From Cylicocyclus nassatus (taxonomy: Eukaryota; Nematoda; Chromadorea; Rhabditida; Strongylidae), in assembly GCA_958299035.1 (NCBI GenBank), contig CATQJL010000001.1, forward strand, positions 28,747,521-28,811,520: a stretch of 64,000 bases of DNA, in the 5' to 3' direction. Positions 11,241 through 22,231 of this stretch are shown in pieces. The position numbers and the translations under genes were made by a program. Under the pieces are notes generated by a model. The model was not told where the DNA came from. It did no database searches and saw nothing but the letters and a program-made list of their open reading frames with translations. The stretch's first letter is position 1, and each line of letters begins with the position of its first letter.

Positions 11241-12424
11241 ACTAGCTGGCTTACCCGGCTCCGCCGTATCCGGACCAAACTTGGCACACATACACTTCGG
11301 GCCCCGGCGGGTGTCACAGTCCACTTTTCGTTATCGATCGATGTCGATTTTACCGATTTTTATCGATTTTTTTGCAGAATTCACCTACAGGGCTAGGAGT
11401 TGGCACAGGGGGGAAGTGAGCATGGGGATTCCGAATACAATATTAGTTTCCAGAATTATCGATTACTTTTATTGATTTTATCGATTTTTTGTAAATTTTG
11501 ACATGCGAGGCTGGGATTTTGCACAGGGGGGTAATCGAGCATGCTGATTACGAACACAATATTAGTTTTCAGGATCGTCCATTACTTTTATCGATTTTAT
11601 CGATTTTTTTTGTAAAGTCTGACCTGCGGGGCTGGGAGTTTGCACAGGGGGTAATCGAGCATGCAGATTACGAATACAATATTAGTTTTCAAGATCATCC
11701 ATTACTTTTATCGATTTTATCGATTTTTTGAAAATTCGAGCTAGGGGGCTGGAATTTGGCACAGGGGTGTAATAGCATGCTGATCACCCCCCTTGGGGAT
11801 GATCAGCATGCTCGATTACCCCCCTGTGCCAACTCCCAGCCCCCTAGCTCAAACTTTGCAAAAAAATCGATAAAATCGATAAAAGTAATCGATAATCCCG
11901 AAAACCAATATTGTATTCGGAATCCCCATGCTCGATTACCCCCCTGTGCGAACTCCCAGCCCCGTAGCTCAAACTTTGCAAAAAAATCGATAAAATCGAT
12001 AAAAGTAATCGATAATCCTGAAAACCAATATTGTATTCGGAATCCCCATGCTCGATTACCCCCCTGTGCCAACTCCCAGCCCCGTAGCTCAAACTTTGCA
12101 AAAAAATCGATAAAATCGATAAAAGTAATCGATAATCCTGAAAACCAATATTGTATTCGGAATCCCCATGCTCGATTACCCCCCTGTGCCAACTCCCAGC
12201 GCCGTAGGTGAACTCAGCAAAAAAATCGATAAAAATCGATAAAATCGATATCGATTGATGACGAAAAGTAGCCTATGACACCCGCCGGGGCCCGAAGTGT
12301 ATGTGTGTCAAGTTTGGTCCGGATCGGTTCAGAAATGGAATTTTCTATTCGGAACATACGTACACACATACATACAGACAGACAGACATACAGACAAACA
12401 GACATTCAGCTTTATATATAAGAT
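11241..12424. mobile_element. Retroelement-like unit carrying a minisatellite
   Basis: It begins CTAGCTGGCTTACCCGGCTC and ends with a run of ACATACATACAGACAGACAG followed by TTTATATATAAGAT. A second copy is at 42372-42966. The two ends are not inverse to each other, but immediately inside them a 70-bp block (CTTGGCACACATACACTTCG...) occurs in inverted orientation. This layout resembles non-autonomous retroelements with RTE- or Penelope-like tails seen in invertebrates. I cannot assign the class. No reverse transcriptase is present. Confidence 0.55.
11370..12215. repeat. 120-bp minisatellite, direct then inverted
   Basis: Units containing TTGGCACAGGGGGGTAATCGAGCATG-type sequence and ATCGATTTTATCGATTTTTT repeat about every 119-120 bp. 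The left block (11370-11800) runs one way. The right block (11813-12172) holds three almost identical 120-bp units in the opposite orientation. Because 120 is a multiple of three and stops are absent, both strands show a spurious ORF with a 40-residue repeat. Confidence 0.85.
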
Positions 12425-12622
12425 ACAGTAGAAGCTCTTTTATATGGAATGTTTACTGCCTTCAAGGGGTTTAATGCTTATACCATGTCTTCGCCAGTAT
12501 CTCCACACCCACGGACACTAATTAAGTCACAGCTATTCTATAGCTTTTTTCAGTTTTCGGTATAAATGGATTTCAAACAAGAGAGAAGAGCGACGAAGAT
12601 GGAAACGATTACAATGTTTTTA

Positions 12623-13231
12623 TAGTCGTCCTCACCCCACTAGTCGGCTCGGTCGAATTCGAATTTGAGCTGGAGCAGGCCGGTCGCGGCGGAGCGCGGC
12701 ACCTCAGTCCTCAGTTCAAACTCTTGCCTATTTTTTGTTCTTTTTTTGCCTTTGGTTGGTAATCGTGTATTTTGACAATGTTCTTGAACAAAATTGAGGT
12801 CTTCTTATTGTTGAGCGTTGTTTCTGGCTCTGTGCTCGGTTTTTGTTTGAGTGGGCTTTGAGTAACGATAGAGATGGCGATTGTGACGTACAATTCACCA
12901 CTATAGCAGCATTTTTGCACTTATTACTTACAAAGAAAGGACTTACAGCATATGTTTCCCAACTGTACCGTTTCTCCAAGTTTACCTATATACAGAGTTA
13001 AAGTAATGAGCTTAGCAGAACGAAACAACGCTCAACCACAGCAAGATGTTTTATTTTGCTAGCAGTCATACCTCACATTACAAAGATTAACAAACAAATA
13101 ATGAGGATAACGATGAAAAAACATGCAGAAATTTGAACTGACGGCTGGGGTGTCGCGCTCCGCCGCGACCGGCCTGCTCTAATTCAAATTCGAATTCGCC
13201 CACCGACCGACTAGTGGGGTGAGGACGACTA
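12623..13231. mobile_element. TA-flanked foldback element, 609 bp
   Basis: The termini are TAGTCGTCCTCACCCCACTA and the exact inverse, flanked by TA. The arms are about 95 bp long and include the GC-rich block CAGGCCGGTCGCGGCGGAGC. The AT-rich centre has no coding signal. The TA target suggests Tc1/mariner-type mobilisation. Confidence 0.75.
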
Positions 13232-13634
13232 TACTAGCTCCCAAGGGGTGATGGTGAGCATGGCATCACTACTGCGTAATCACCTCAAATAATACCTTAA
13301 TTCTTCTCCCAAAGGGACTTTGCAGATAATAGAGTTTAGACCAATTCTCTTTTTCACGTCAAGTGAAGCTCATAAGCCCTCGTAAGAGTTTAAACGTTGA
13401 GTATCTCGTACTACGTGAAAACGATTACGAGTTCTTCGCCTATGCAGTTATTTTTTAGATAATCGAGATTATCAAACTTTTTTGCTGTTACAATCAGCAT
13501 TGGACAGCTGCAGCATCAACGGCTAAAATATGAAATTCCTAGAGGTCATCAGCAATACCTAAGTACCAGTGGCAGACCGAGGTCTCCCTCCCCCCCCCCC
13601 CCCCGAAAATGGGTCGCAAAATTTTTGAGATTTA

Positions 13635-14584
13635 TTAGGTTGTCCGGAAATTAATGCCCGTTTCGATTTTCAAACGGCGTAAGTCGTAAAATTCTCATTT
13701 CTAAATAGGTAGCAAAGTACTATTCGATAAAGCTTTGCAAGCTCTACAAGATGACAGTCTTGCTTTTGCAACAACTCTCATCCAGCACGAGTTTCAAGCC
13801 AGAAACTAAAAAGATTCAACTGCCCGAAAAATCGAAAAAAATCGTAACTCAGTTCGTAAACACCCTACAAAAATTCTAACTTGCTCACGTAAACCCAATC
13901 CACATAAGACATCCATACACGCCGTTGCCGTATTTTTTTCTCTATTAGAAATCAAGAAAACGGAAATTTTCATGCATTTGCCAAAGTGGTGCTGTGCCGC
14001 CTCCACATAAATAGATGTATACTACAAACCCGTAGAAGTATAAACGTAAATTTTCAGCTCTCTACAAGCTTTAGTTTTCGAGAAATATCGAGTATAGCTT
14101 TTCCTAGTTAGGTGATCCAAGCTAAAATCCAAATTTCTCGAGAACTAAAGCTTGTAGAGAGCCGAAAATTTACGTTTGTACCTCTACAGGTTTATAGTAT
14201 ACAACTACTTATGTGGGAAAGGCACAGCACCACTTTGGCAAATGCGCGAAAAATTCCGTTTTCTTGATTTCTAACAAGGGAAAAAATACGGGAACAGCGT
14301 ATATAGATGTCTTATATGGGTAGTGTTTACGAGAGCAAATTAGAATTTTTATAGGGTGTTTACGAACTGAGTTATGATTTTTTCCGATTTTTCGGGAAGT
14401 TGAATCTTTTTAGTTTTTGGCTTGGAACTCAAGGTGGATGAAAGCTGTTGCAAAAGCACGACTGTCATCTTGTAGAGCTTGCTTTGCCCTATCCAATGGT
14501 ACTTTGCAGCTTCTGTAGAAATGAGAAGTTTATGACTTATTGCGGTCGAAATTTCAAACGGGCATTAATTTCCGGACAACCTAA
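13635..14584. mobile_element. Mariner-like palindrome, 950 bp
   Basis: Ends TTAGGTTGTCCGGAAATTAA and inverse, flanked by TA (13633-13634 and 14585-14586). The two halves are long imperfect reverse complements with the centre near 14105. It shares the motif TAGAGCTTGCTTTGC with the elements at 14602, 16643 and 53257. No intact transposase is present. Confidence 0.85.
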
Positions 14585-15379
14585 TACTTACGTGGGTTAT
14601 ATTGGGTTGTCCGGAAATTAATGCCCGTTTCGAATTTCAACCGCAATAAGTCATATACTTCTCACTTCTAAATAGGTTGCAAAGTACCGTTCGATAGAGC
14701 AAAGCAAGCTCTACAAGATGGCCATCTCGTTTTTGCAACAGCTCTCATCCACCTCGAGTTTTGAGCCATAAACTAAAAAGACTCGACAGCCCGAAAAATC
14801 GAAAAAAGTCGTAACTCAGTTTATAAAAATCCTACAAAAATTTTTACTTGCTCACGTAAACACTATCCACATAAATCATCTACATATGCCTTTGCCGTAT
14901 TTTTTCCTCTGTTAGAAATCAAGAAAACGGAAATTTTCGCGCGTTTGCTAAAGTGGTGTTGTGCAGTTCCCACATAGGTAGTTGTGTACCACAAGCCCGT
15001 AGAAGTACAGACTTAAATTCTCAGCTCTCTACAAATTTAGTTCTCGAGAAATTTGAATTTTAGTTTGGGCCACCTAATTAGGGAAAGCTATATTCGGTAT
15101 TTCTCGAGAACTAAAGCTTGTAGAAAGCTGAAAATTTAAGTCTGTATTTCTACAGGCTTGTGGTACACAACTACCTATGTGGGAACTGCACAACACCACT
15201 TTGGCAAATGCACGAAAATTTCCGTTTTCTTGATTCCTAGCAGAGGAAAAATTACGGCAAACTTGTATATAGATGTTTTATGTGGGTAGTGTTTACTTGA
15301 GCAAGTAAGAATTTTGGTACGATTTTTATGAACTGAGTTACGACTTTTTTTCAATTTTTCGGGCTGCTGAGTCTTTTTA

Positions 15380-16250
15380 TTAGGGTGATCCAAAAGTAAT
15401 GGGGCAGCTAGAGAATAAATGCAGTTTTCTCAAATAGAAAAGCTAATTGCAAGTCCAAGTTTTGGCAGATGTTAGTACATAACAAAACCTTCTGATCGAG
15501 GTCTATAGTCGGGCACTGTCACATGGCGTTAATTCTATAGGCGCTTAAATTTAAAGCTCACCAGTTCAAGTAATTTTGAACTTTGAGCAGCAGCGCCGCA
15601 GTAAAACAAGTGAGCCTAACAGAGATACGTGCGCAGCAGTGGGTGAGGGGACTGTCACCAAATCCACAATAGCTCGGTGGTCCCAAGGCTTTAGAACAGA
15701 AGATATAGCATCGGGTATCAGGAGACATATTACTTATTCTTTCATCAAGGTAATCAAATAAGCCCAAACTTATCAGTTGCTTTCTGATAGTGCTTTTTAA
15801 GCTCTATCCATACATATGCAAATTACTTTGACTTTTCTCATTTTCAAAAGATTGTGGTCCAAAACATGAATTTTAGTCTGAAAATCTGCGCCAAACACCG
15901 CACTTTTTCGAATAAAGTGCCTTTTTGTATAAAATAATGTGCAATTTTTGGCTATTCAAGTAATCATTAGAAAGAGTTTGGAAAGCTCTTTCGAATGGTA
16001 TGCCATATGTCGAGGGACTATCAAGTGCAGCGGCCCAAATTCGGATGGCGTTCAAAAAAGTCTGTCTGACTTTTTTGAAGCGCCACTCGAAGAAATGTCG
16101 GTGAGGTGCTGCAAGGTGCTGTCAAGATAACCTGCGAAGGTCACTTTATACAAAGGCGTTAAAAATGCTGGGCGTTCACGGCTAATCAGAGAGAAATCTT
16201 GAAGTATGTCAAAAAAATCAAGGTGCCCCATTACCTTTGGATCACCCTAA
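15380..16250. mobile_element. Nested mariner remnant, 871 bp
   Basis: Ends TTAGGGTGATCCAAAAGTAA and the inverse (TTACCTTTGGATCACCCTAA), with TA on the left and a mutated CA on the right. It contains a transposase relic (next entry), so it derives from an autonomous mariner-type element and is not a pure palindrome. Confidence 0.75.
15576..15761 (+). pseudogene. Mariner-type transposase N-terminal relic
   Basis: The frame contains VGEGTVTKSTIARWSQGFRT. This matches the second helix-turn-helix of mariner-type transposases (GeGtvsksTvqrWfkkFrsGd pattern), which binds the terminal repeat. The catalytic domain is not recognisable beyond decayed fragments at 15939-16130, so the gene is dead. Confidence 0.5.
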
Positions 16251-16642
16251 CAGTTTATGGCTCAAAACTCGAGGTGGATGAGAGCTGTTGCAAAAACTAG
16301 ATGGCCATCTTGTAGAGCTTGCTTTGCTCTATCGAACGGTACTTTGCAACCTATTTAGAAATGAGAAGTGCATGACTTATTGCGGTTGAAATTCAAAACG
16401 GGCATTAGTTTCCGGAAAACCTAATAAAAATGTGCAAGTGGCTTGTTTATTCTTGTAAATAATTAAAATGATTTTTAAAATTTTTTAGAAATTCAAATTA
16501 GCCTTGTAAAAAAAATTTTTTGGGGGCGTGGCTTCAGCCACGCCCCCTTTTCAGAATTTTAGCCTCCCCCACCGGTCCGAAATCCTGGGACCACCACCGG
16601 TACCTACTTCAGTGCTGACTGACTATGTTACTGTTCAAAATA

Positions 16643-17591
16643 TTAGGTTGTGACATAAGTCTTGTTACATTTAACTTCTAACGGCGATAAGTCATACACC
16701 TCATAGTCTTTGCAGGACTTCAGGGTACCAACCGATAGAGCAAAGCAAGCTCTACAAAATGGTCTGCAAAATTTCGCACCAGCTCCGACCCACCGTAAGT
16801 TTGCAGCCAAAATGTGAGTCGTACTGAAATTCAAAAAATCGCGAAAAATTCATATCTTTGTTTAAACAAATCCTACGGATCTCCAACTTGCTCATAAAAA
16901 TTGCCCACTATATCAAACACTCATATGTACCGTTGCTGTACTTTTTCCTTATCTAGAAATCGAGAAAAAGAATTTTTTTAATTTTTACAAAAACGAAGCT
17001 ATGCTGTTTCTTTTTATGCAGTTGTATACTACAATCCCTTAGAAGTATAACCGTAAATTTTCAGCTTCCCAGAAGCCCTAGTTTTCGAGAAATACCTAAT
17101 TTAGCATTGAACACCCGAGTGATAAAAGCCAAATTTGGCATTTCTCGAAAACTAGGGCTTCTGGGAAGCTGAAAATTTACGGTTATACTTCTAAGGGATT
17201 GTAGTATACAACTACATAAAAAGAAACAGCATAGCTTCGTTTTTGTAAAAACTAAAAAAAATTCTTTTTCTCGATTTCTAGATAAGGAAAAAGTACAGCA
17301 ACGGTACATATGAGTGTTTGATATAGTGGGCAATTTTTATGAGCAAGTTGGAGATCCGTAGGATTTGTTTAAACAAAGATATGAATTTTTCGCGATTTTT
17401 TGAATTTCAGTACGACTCACATTTTGGCTGCAAACTTACGGTGGGTCGGAGCTGGTGCGAAATTTTGCAGACCATTTTGTAGAGCTTGCTTTGCTCTATC
17501 GGTTGGTACCCTGAAGTCCTGCAAAGACTATGAGGTGTATGACTTATCGCCGTTAGAAGTTAAGTGTAACAAGACTTATGTCACAACCTAA
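16643..17591. mobile_element. Near-perfect mariner-like palindrome, 949 bp
   Basis: Ends TTAGGTTGTGACATAAGTCT and the exact inverse, with TA duplicated at 16641-16642 and 17592-17593. The two arms are so alike that the outermost 192 bp encode the same 63-residue ORF on both strands (16643-16834 minus, 17400-17591 plus). This implies a recent origin or active copying between arms. No transposase is present. Confidence 0.9.
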
Positions 17592-18003
17592 TAATTCTGC
17601 ACTATTTCTTGACGATATCTCATATCTATTAGAAAATGTTGAATGTAATCTAACTTGTTTCTGAGCAAATCACTCTACCTTCCGTATCACAATCTAAGCG
17701 TTAATAATGCTAAATACATTTTTATCTTATTTCCAACATGCATGCGCGGATGAATTCCAGTGATCTCAGATAAGAATGTGACAACGTAATGAGCTCTTTT
17801 TTGAGCAACAAGAGCTGCTTTGAAACGCAAAAGCTAAATCCTTTTACAAGATCGGCAATTTTCAATGTTCATTAAATAGAAGGGAATCTGGGTAAGAGCG
17901 CTCAGTCATGCCTTAGTATCAAACTGCAAACAAAGAATGTTAAAACATAATATCTCTGCATAGAGCGTTTCAAAATGACTGTAAGTTAAATCCAGTTTCG
18001 TAG

Positions 18004-20661
18004 CATGCGAAGTGGCGAACAGGACGACACCATCCATCTCTGCAGTACTTCCATCCGTTATTTTCGCACCGGAAATGAGCATGGAACCATATTACTGCAA
18101 AAGTCATGTTTTTACAAAAAATATGCCACTGTATTTCACATTAAAGTGCTACAACAACTTGGGTTTTGTGGGCTGGAAGGCTTCGGACAAACGACTCACT
18201 CCGTTATTATACAACAAATACGAACGGTGGGATCAAACTTGGTATGTATACGCGCCTGAGGGACATGAACTGGATGTAAATGATTTGCGAAAACTAAATG
18301 AGTAAAAAGCATGACAGGCTGCCTTTTTTTCCAATCGACTCTTCAGCGCAGATTTGTCTTACAGGTGCTGCGATAAATTCAAGGCAAGCCGTAGATAATA
18401 GGGAAGTCAAAGATACAGCTATGAAGCAGCAAGATGAATTTGGAAACGGCTTACTACATGAAATAAATAACACTCTGGAGAGCATCAAACGCTGTTTTCA
18501 AAACTTTCTTTGTTATCTGCCAAGCACCTCTGGACGTGATTTATAAGCGTTTTTTGGCTACAGAATTGAACGTGCAATTGGCACAAAATCGTCCAAGATT
18601 GCGCAAATGACCCGTCAGAGCACTCCATGCATGAAAAGCCTTAAAGGCAGCGGCTCGGCAGATTTTGCACTTTCATCTTTTTGCGTGCTTTGGGCCTTCT
18701 CGACCCGTAGATCCCGAATCTGAGCTTTAAAAGGGGTGAAAAAGCCTTTTTCGGGGCGTTTTTTTTTTCAATTTCCGAAAGGCAGCTCGGACGAGAATTT
18801 TTTAAAGGAGAGTCGGGAGGCCCTGGCACGAAGACCCTGCTGCCTGTGATTTTGGCTTTGTATAGCATGCACAATGCGGGAAAGCGGTTGGGGGGTCCCG
18901 CGCCGTCTAGCGGAGAATACTCGTCCGAACAAGGTGTTAGGGGAGCGAAAGGAGGAAGGGGAGCGAGGCTTGGGCCGCCCCCCTGGCTTGCAAAATTCAC
19001 ATTTTCGGCTCGGAGTTGCTCTTTTGGTTCACTTGGAGGGCCTCCTATCCATCTGTGTCAAAATCTAAAGTAGGTCTATTCTGCCGAGCCGCTGCCTTTA
19101 AGTCTGATATACTCATCCTCAACACTTCTTTATTGAGCGCTGGAAAGACCATAACCAATGATTTTACCTAGATTTTGATCATTTTTCGCTCTAAAAACAT
19201 CAATAACTCAGCGTCGAGAGGAACTTGGCAAAAATAAAGTTTTGGAATCAACGTTTGTTGCCCTTTAGATCGGTACGTATTTCATTTGGAACTAGCCGAC
19301 TTCAACCTTCTTTCCCTGGCAAGAAATTGCACTGAATAACTTAACTTTCACTTTACAGAGCTTCCTCTTAGATAAGTTAATGGGAGGACAAGCGCATGAA
19401 GGTGTTACCGAGGATAAACTAATGCTATCTCGTTAAGACTTCAAATGCACCAGTTCAATTATCTGTGTGAAAGAAAGTGAACTTATAGCTTTTTCTGATT
19501 ACTGCCCATGGCTCACTGAAGAAACAAATTTGCCGTTTGCTGTATTGTGAAATCTTACTGATAATGTGGAACAGAAAGGGAAGAATCTGTCCAAATAGTG
19601 GATAGATGTGGGTGATTTTTCGCAGTTATTCACCACGCTTGAGAAGCCTATGAGAGGAGTCGTGCATCACGGTAAAAAAAAATGATTTTTCAAGCTCTTA
19701 AGCAGAGACAGTGAGCCTCTACTCAGATAATCGCCGGGGGCAGGCGGTCCGCAAACTCGCGCTTTTCTGCAAGCGGTCAGCAGGATTTTGGGGCGTGGCC
19801 TAACCTTGAGCGAGCGGTACTTCCTTTATTGTCTAATGTTCTGCCAGCGGGCAGCAACAGAGAATTTTCTGCAGGCGCTCGTCAAATAATCTCTTTCTGC
19901 AAACGCTGGCCGAACTTTCAGCAGGCGCTCGGACTCTTTTCACGCAGTTTCGGGCATACGTCGAGCACAGGTAAGACTCTGTGTGGCAGAGGTGTCACCG
20001 TTGCATTAATTACTCAAGTTTGAGGTACTTTCTCTCAGCGGAAAGTACCTGGGGGCTGCGCGGTCCTCCACAAAAGACCGTGCGGCTCTCAAAAATTTTG
20101 CATATTCTCGCGGAAAGTCCGCGAGAATGCGGCCACTGCGCCGCAGCTAATCTATAAGAAAACCGCGATTGTTCTTCAAGCATTCGTCTAAAATTTCGCT
20201 AAAATTCTTCCAAATATCTGCAAGCGGACCGCAAGAAATCAGCGAACTATTTTTCCGGTGCCCGCCCGCCCATAAATCGCATGGCCGCCTGCCCCCGGCG
20301 ATTATCTGAGTAATGTCCCCTGTTCTGGCACTGCTTCGTCCTTCATATGTTTGAAAGCGCTTCTGAAAGATTGGGGTATGCAATGTGATAAGGGTAGCTG
20401 CAGAGGGGTGCAATATCGACACGTTACTCCAAAATGTTTATAGGGAAAAAGTAGCACTCTTTGAAAGTAGTTGTAGTACGCAAGCATCTGAAGATGCTTC
20501 TAGCGGCTGTGGACCGTTTGGAGCCAACTTCTTCGTTGTCAAAGAAACGCTTTTTCTCTCTGAAAAAAGTAAGCAAGTACATTATCGAAGAAAGGGGATT
20601 CTTCCGACGACGTCGAAATTCAGATTGTGATAATATAAGACCATCACAGATTTGCAATTAA
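18004..20661 (+). CDS. Secreted-type cysteine-containing gene, copy A
   Basis: Exon 18004-18275 reads CEVANRTTPSISAVLPSVIF..., then PYYCKSH, PLYFTLKCYNNLGFVGW and WDQTWYVYAPEG. It ends at GAT|GTAAAT, and an exon from 18352 (ICLTGAAINS...) is phase-matched. The 3' exons 20404-20568 (GCNIDTLLQNVYREKV...) and 20624-20661 (CDNIRPSQICN) fit each other in phase, separated by a 55-bp intron with GTAAGC and AAATTCAG signals. An AATAAA follows the stop at once. The middle junction is uncertain: the 18352 exon can end at 18364 or 18535, both in phase with 20404. The long intron holds a TTAA element and an SL1-bearing transposon. An exon-like stretch at 19359-19436 is unassigned. There is a diverged copy at 29608-32562. 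No family is recognised, and the signal-peptide exon, if any, lies upstream. Confidence 0.55.
18641..19101. mobile_element. TTAA-flanked MITE
   Basis: TTAA on both sides (18641-18644 and 19098-19101). Inside are the ends AGGCAGCGGCTCGGCAGA and inverse. TTAA duplication is typical of piggyBac- and Kolobok-type transposons. The interior is GC-rich and non-coding. Relatives lie at 24276, 34239, 34695 and 48877. Confidence 0.8.
19722..20310. mobile_element. SL1-bearing transposon, copy 1
   Basis: Ends CTCAGATAATCGCCGGGGGC and inverse, with TA on both sides. The left half holds repeats of the type GCAGGCGCTCG. The right half holds an SL1-like RNA cassette on the plus strand. There is no transposase. 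It lies in the long intron of the gene at 18004-20661. Confidence 0.8.
20003..20128 (+). ncRNA. SL1-like spliced-leader RNA cassette, copy 1
   Basis: Positions 20003-20024 match the nematode 22-nt SL1 leader at 19 of 22 positions (core ACTCAAGTTTGAG) and are followed directly by a GT donor. Downstream come a hairpin (GTACTTTC...GGAAAGTAC), a long GC-rich hairpin (GGTCCTCC...GACCG), an Sm-like site AAAAATTTTGC, and a third hairpin (TTCTCGCGGA...TCCGCGAGAA). Leader, donor, three stem-loops and an Sm site between stems 2 and 3 make up the standard SL RNA architecture. Whether it is transcribed is unknown. Confidence 0.75.
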
Positions 20662-20811
20662 AATAAAAAATTAATAAGAAGAGTTGATTTTCGATAACTC
20701 CTCTCTCTCGAAATATAAGTGCTGACCGAGGACAATCTCCAATTTACGGGATGTCAAGAAGGCCAAAGTCAGAAGCAAATTCAAAGAGTGCAGGCCTGTT
20801 GGCTCAAGTAA

Positions 20812-21479
20812 TTAGCAGCAGCGAACTCTAGCAGCAATGTAACCTCCATCGTTCAGATTAACAGGATTATCTATATTAGTAGCTAGCAGCATAGTGAAGT
20901 GAAACGCCACCGTAACCAGTGGGACACTGGGATTGTCATCCGGGCACCAGATAAACCCTTTACCTTTAGTAGAGATAGATCGACTGCTACTAGAGCATTT
21001 CGCGGATATGAGAATAGTTGTAAACTAACCGTCTATATCGCCTTTTTCATCATTGAAGGCAATTTTTGCAAAATATAAGATGGGAGAGAGGCACATCGCA
21101 AAAGCGTCGGCCATGCTTGTCGATGCATAATAAACTGCCTACAAAGAAACTTGTTGATAGCTTCCTAAGGTAGTAAGAAACAAGCACTGAACTGACTTGT
21201 GCTTGAATAAAAAAAAAACTCTCACGTCGGCGCCCCTGTGACATTTTTGATAAGGTGACAGGATTCCACAATCGTAGAGATTTTTGGGACACGATTTTGT
21301 GTATGGAATGGGCTCAAGATGGCTGTTGGACTTTGGTTGACTAGTAGTGGTGTACGAGCTGGTAGATCTAGATATATAAGCTTAGTGCAATTTCAGCTTG
21401 ACTGGATTTTCGCTTACTGTGCAGCTGTGGAGCAGAGCAGCAGTCCAGCGAAAGTCAAAATGAGAACACCGTGAAACAT
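20812..21479 (-). CDS. Small secreted protein, paralogue A
   Basis: Four exons in matching phase: 21418-21479, 21226-21367, 21030-21138 and 20812-20963. The introns are 50, 87 and 66 bp. The protein has 154 residues. It starts MFHGVLILTFAGLLLCSTAA, a clear signal peptide. A Ser/Thr-rich linker, a Cys motif SCPKNLYDCGIL...KCHRGAD, the block AVYYASTSMADAFAMC, and a variable C-terminal exon follow. The ATG at 21479 follows a CATCTCGCAG acceptor and may be trans-spliced. The paralogue at 32632-33222 shares exon structure and the CPKNLY and AVYYASTSMADAFA blocks, which supports the model. No known family is recognised. Role: a small extracellular protein of unknown function. Confidence 0.75.
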
Positions 21480-21683
21480 CTCTAGTGAAGGTCCTGCGAG
21501 ATGACAGCACGCTTAAAAGTTATCAAACATTTTAATAACAGGAGTTCTTTTCTTTAGTAAGGATCACTTCGTGTAAACAGAATTTCTGCTCGCCTCAAAA
21601 TTCCAAATGTAGGACATGATTTGATAGAAAGAGGGAGAAGTCAAAATTGTGTCATGTGTTTGAGGAGATTGACATTTCTTCCA

Positions 21684-21790
21684 GGGCCCTGCACGAGGTG
21701 GGCAAATGACAGGCTGGAAACTGGGTGAAAAAGCAAAGTGAATGTCGTTTTTGCGGGATCCGGGGCGAAGCCTCGGAAGAAAATTGGTAG
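21684..21790. mobile_element. hAT-type fragment
   Basis: The left end reads CAGGGCCCTGCACGAGGTGG and is followed by GGCAAATGACAGGCTGGAAA. The same sequence occurs inverted at 8076-8171, with GGATCCGGGGCGAAGC shared by both. These look like pieces of one hAT-related element. No 8-bp duplication could be matched, so the boundaries are uncertain. Confidence 0.45.
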
Positions 21791-21986
21791 TTCATGCTTT
21801 CTGCTTATCTTAACATGTTATGTGCCTCAACATGCAAACACTGGAACTCGCGTGCGTCAAACCGCTCCGTCGCTAATTGCCGCGTGCACGTTGCTCAACC
21901 GATTACTGGTATGTGGCGGGATTGCAACTGGTGAAAAAAGCCCGATTCACTCTTTAAAACACTACTTAGCGGGTTGGACTTCATTC

Positions 21987-22208
21987 AAGTACCCTAATTT
22001 CACGCGTACAAGGCGCGGAGTCATCCTAGCTTTCATCGAGCTGCTCAGCCGCCCCAACGTGTTTTAAGAAGCGATCCTTATGCCGCACGATTCGTCAAGC
22101 AAAACGCAGCACGGTTTAGGGTTCCTTGCGAAGTCCTTTGCCGTGTTCGGGTTGGTCGATGAAAGCTAGGACCACCCCGCGCCTTGTACGCGTGAAATTA
22201 GGGTACTT
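21987..22208. mobile_element. Hairpin MITE, 222 bp
   Basis: Ends AAGTACCCTAATTTCACGCG and inverse. The arms are about 55 bp and near perfect (TACAAGGCGCGG..., TAGCTTTCATCGA). It sits just 5' of the first recognised exon of the gene at 22232. Confidence 0.7.
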
Positions 22209-22231
22209 TAATTCAAAACATTTCAATTCAG

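Larger units (their letters stand above)
14602..16424. mobile_element. Mariner-like palindrome with a nested element
   Basis: A second copy of the 13635 family (ends TTGGGTTGTCCGGAAATTAA and inverse, TA-flanked). Its right arm is interrupted at 15380-16250 by a different mariner-like element. Without that insert the length is about 950 bp, the same as its neighbour. Confidence 0.8.
13569..16605. mobile_element. G-run hAT-like MITE split by later insertions
   Basis: The left part (13569-13633) begins CAGTGGCAGACCGAGG and holds a long C run. The right part (16425-16605) ends in TCCTGGGACCACCAC. Put together they match the uninterrupted relative near 59195-59520 in inverse orientation. The gap is filled by two mariner-like palindromes and a third element nested in one of them, so this is the oldest layer of the stack. 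The CAGTGG end suits hAT, but no clean 8-bp duplication was seen. Confidence 0.5.

Noticed and set aside
11756..12211. 151-residue ORF with a 40-residue repeat, and its minus-strand partner
   Set aside because: It is a by-product of a 120-bp minisatellite without stops. Both strands are open and repeats extend outside the frame.
16643..17591. Two identical 63-residue ORFs on opposite strands
   Set aside because: They are the same palindrome arm read twice, not a duplicated gene.
20424..20657. Minus-strand exon after CTTACTTTTTTCAG
   Set aside because: The same bases form a plus-strand GTAAGC donor of the gene at 18004-20661, whose flanking exons match in phase and end before AATAAA.
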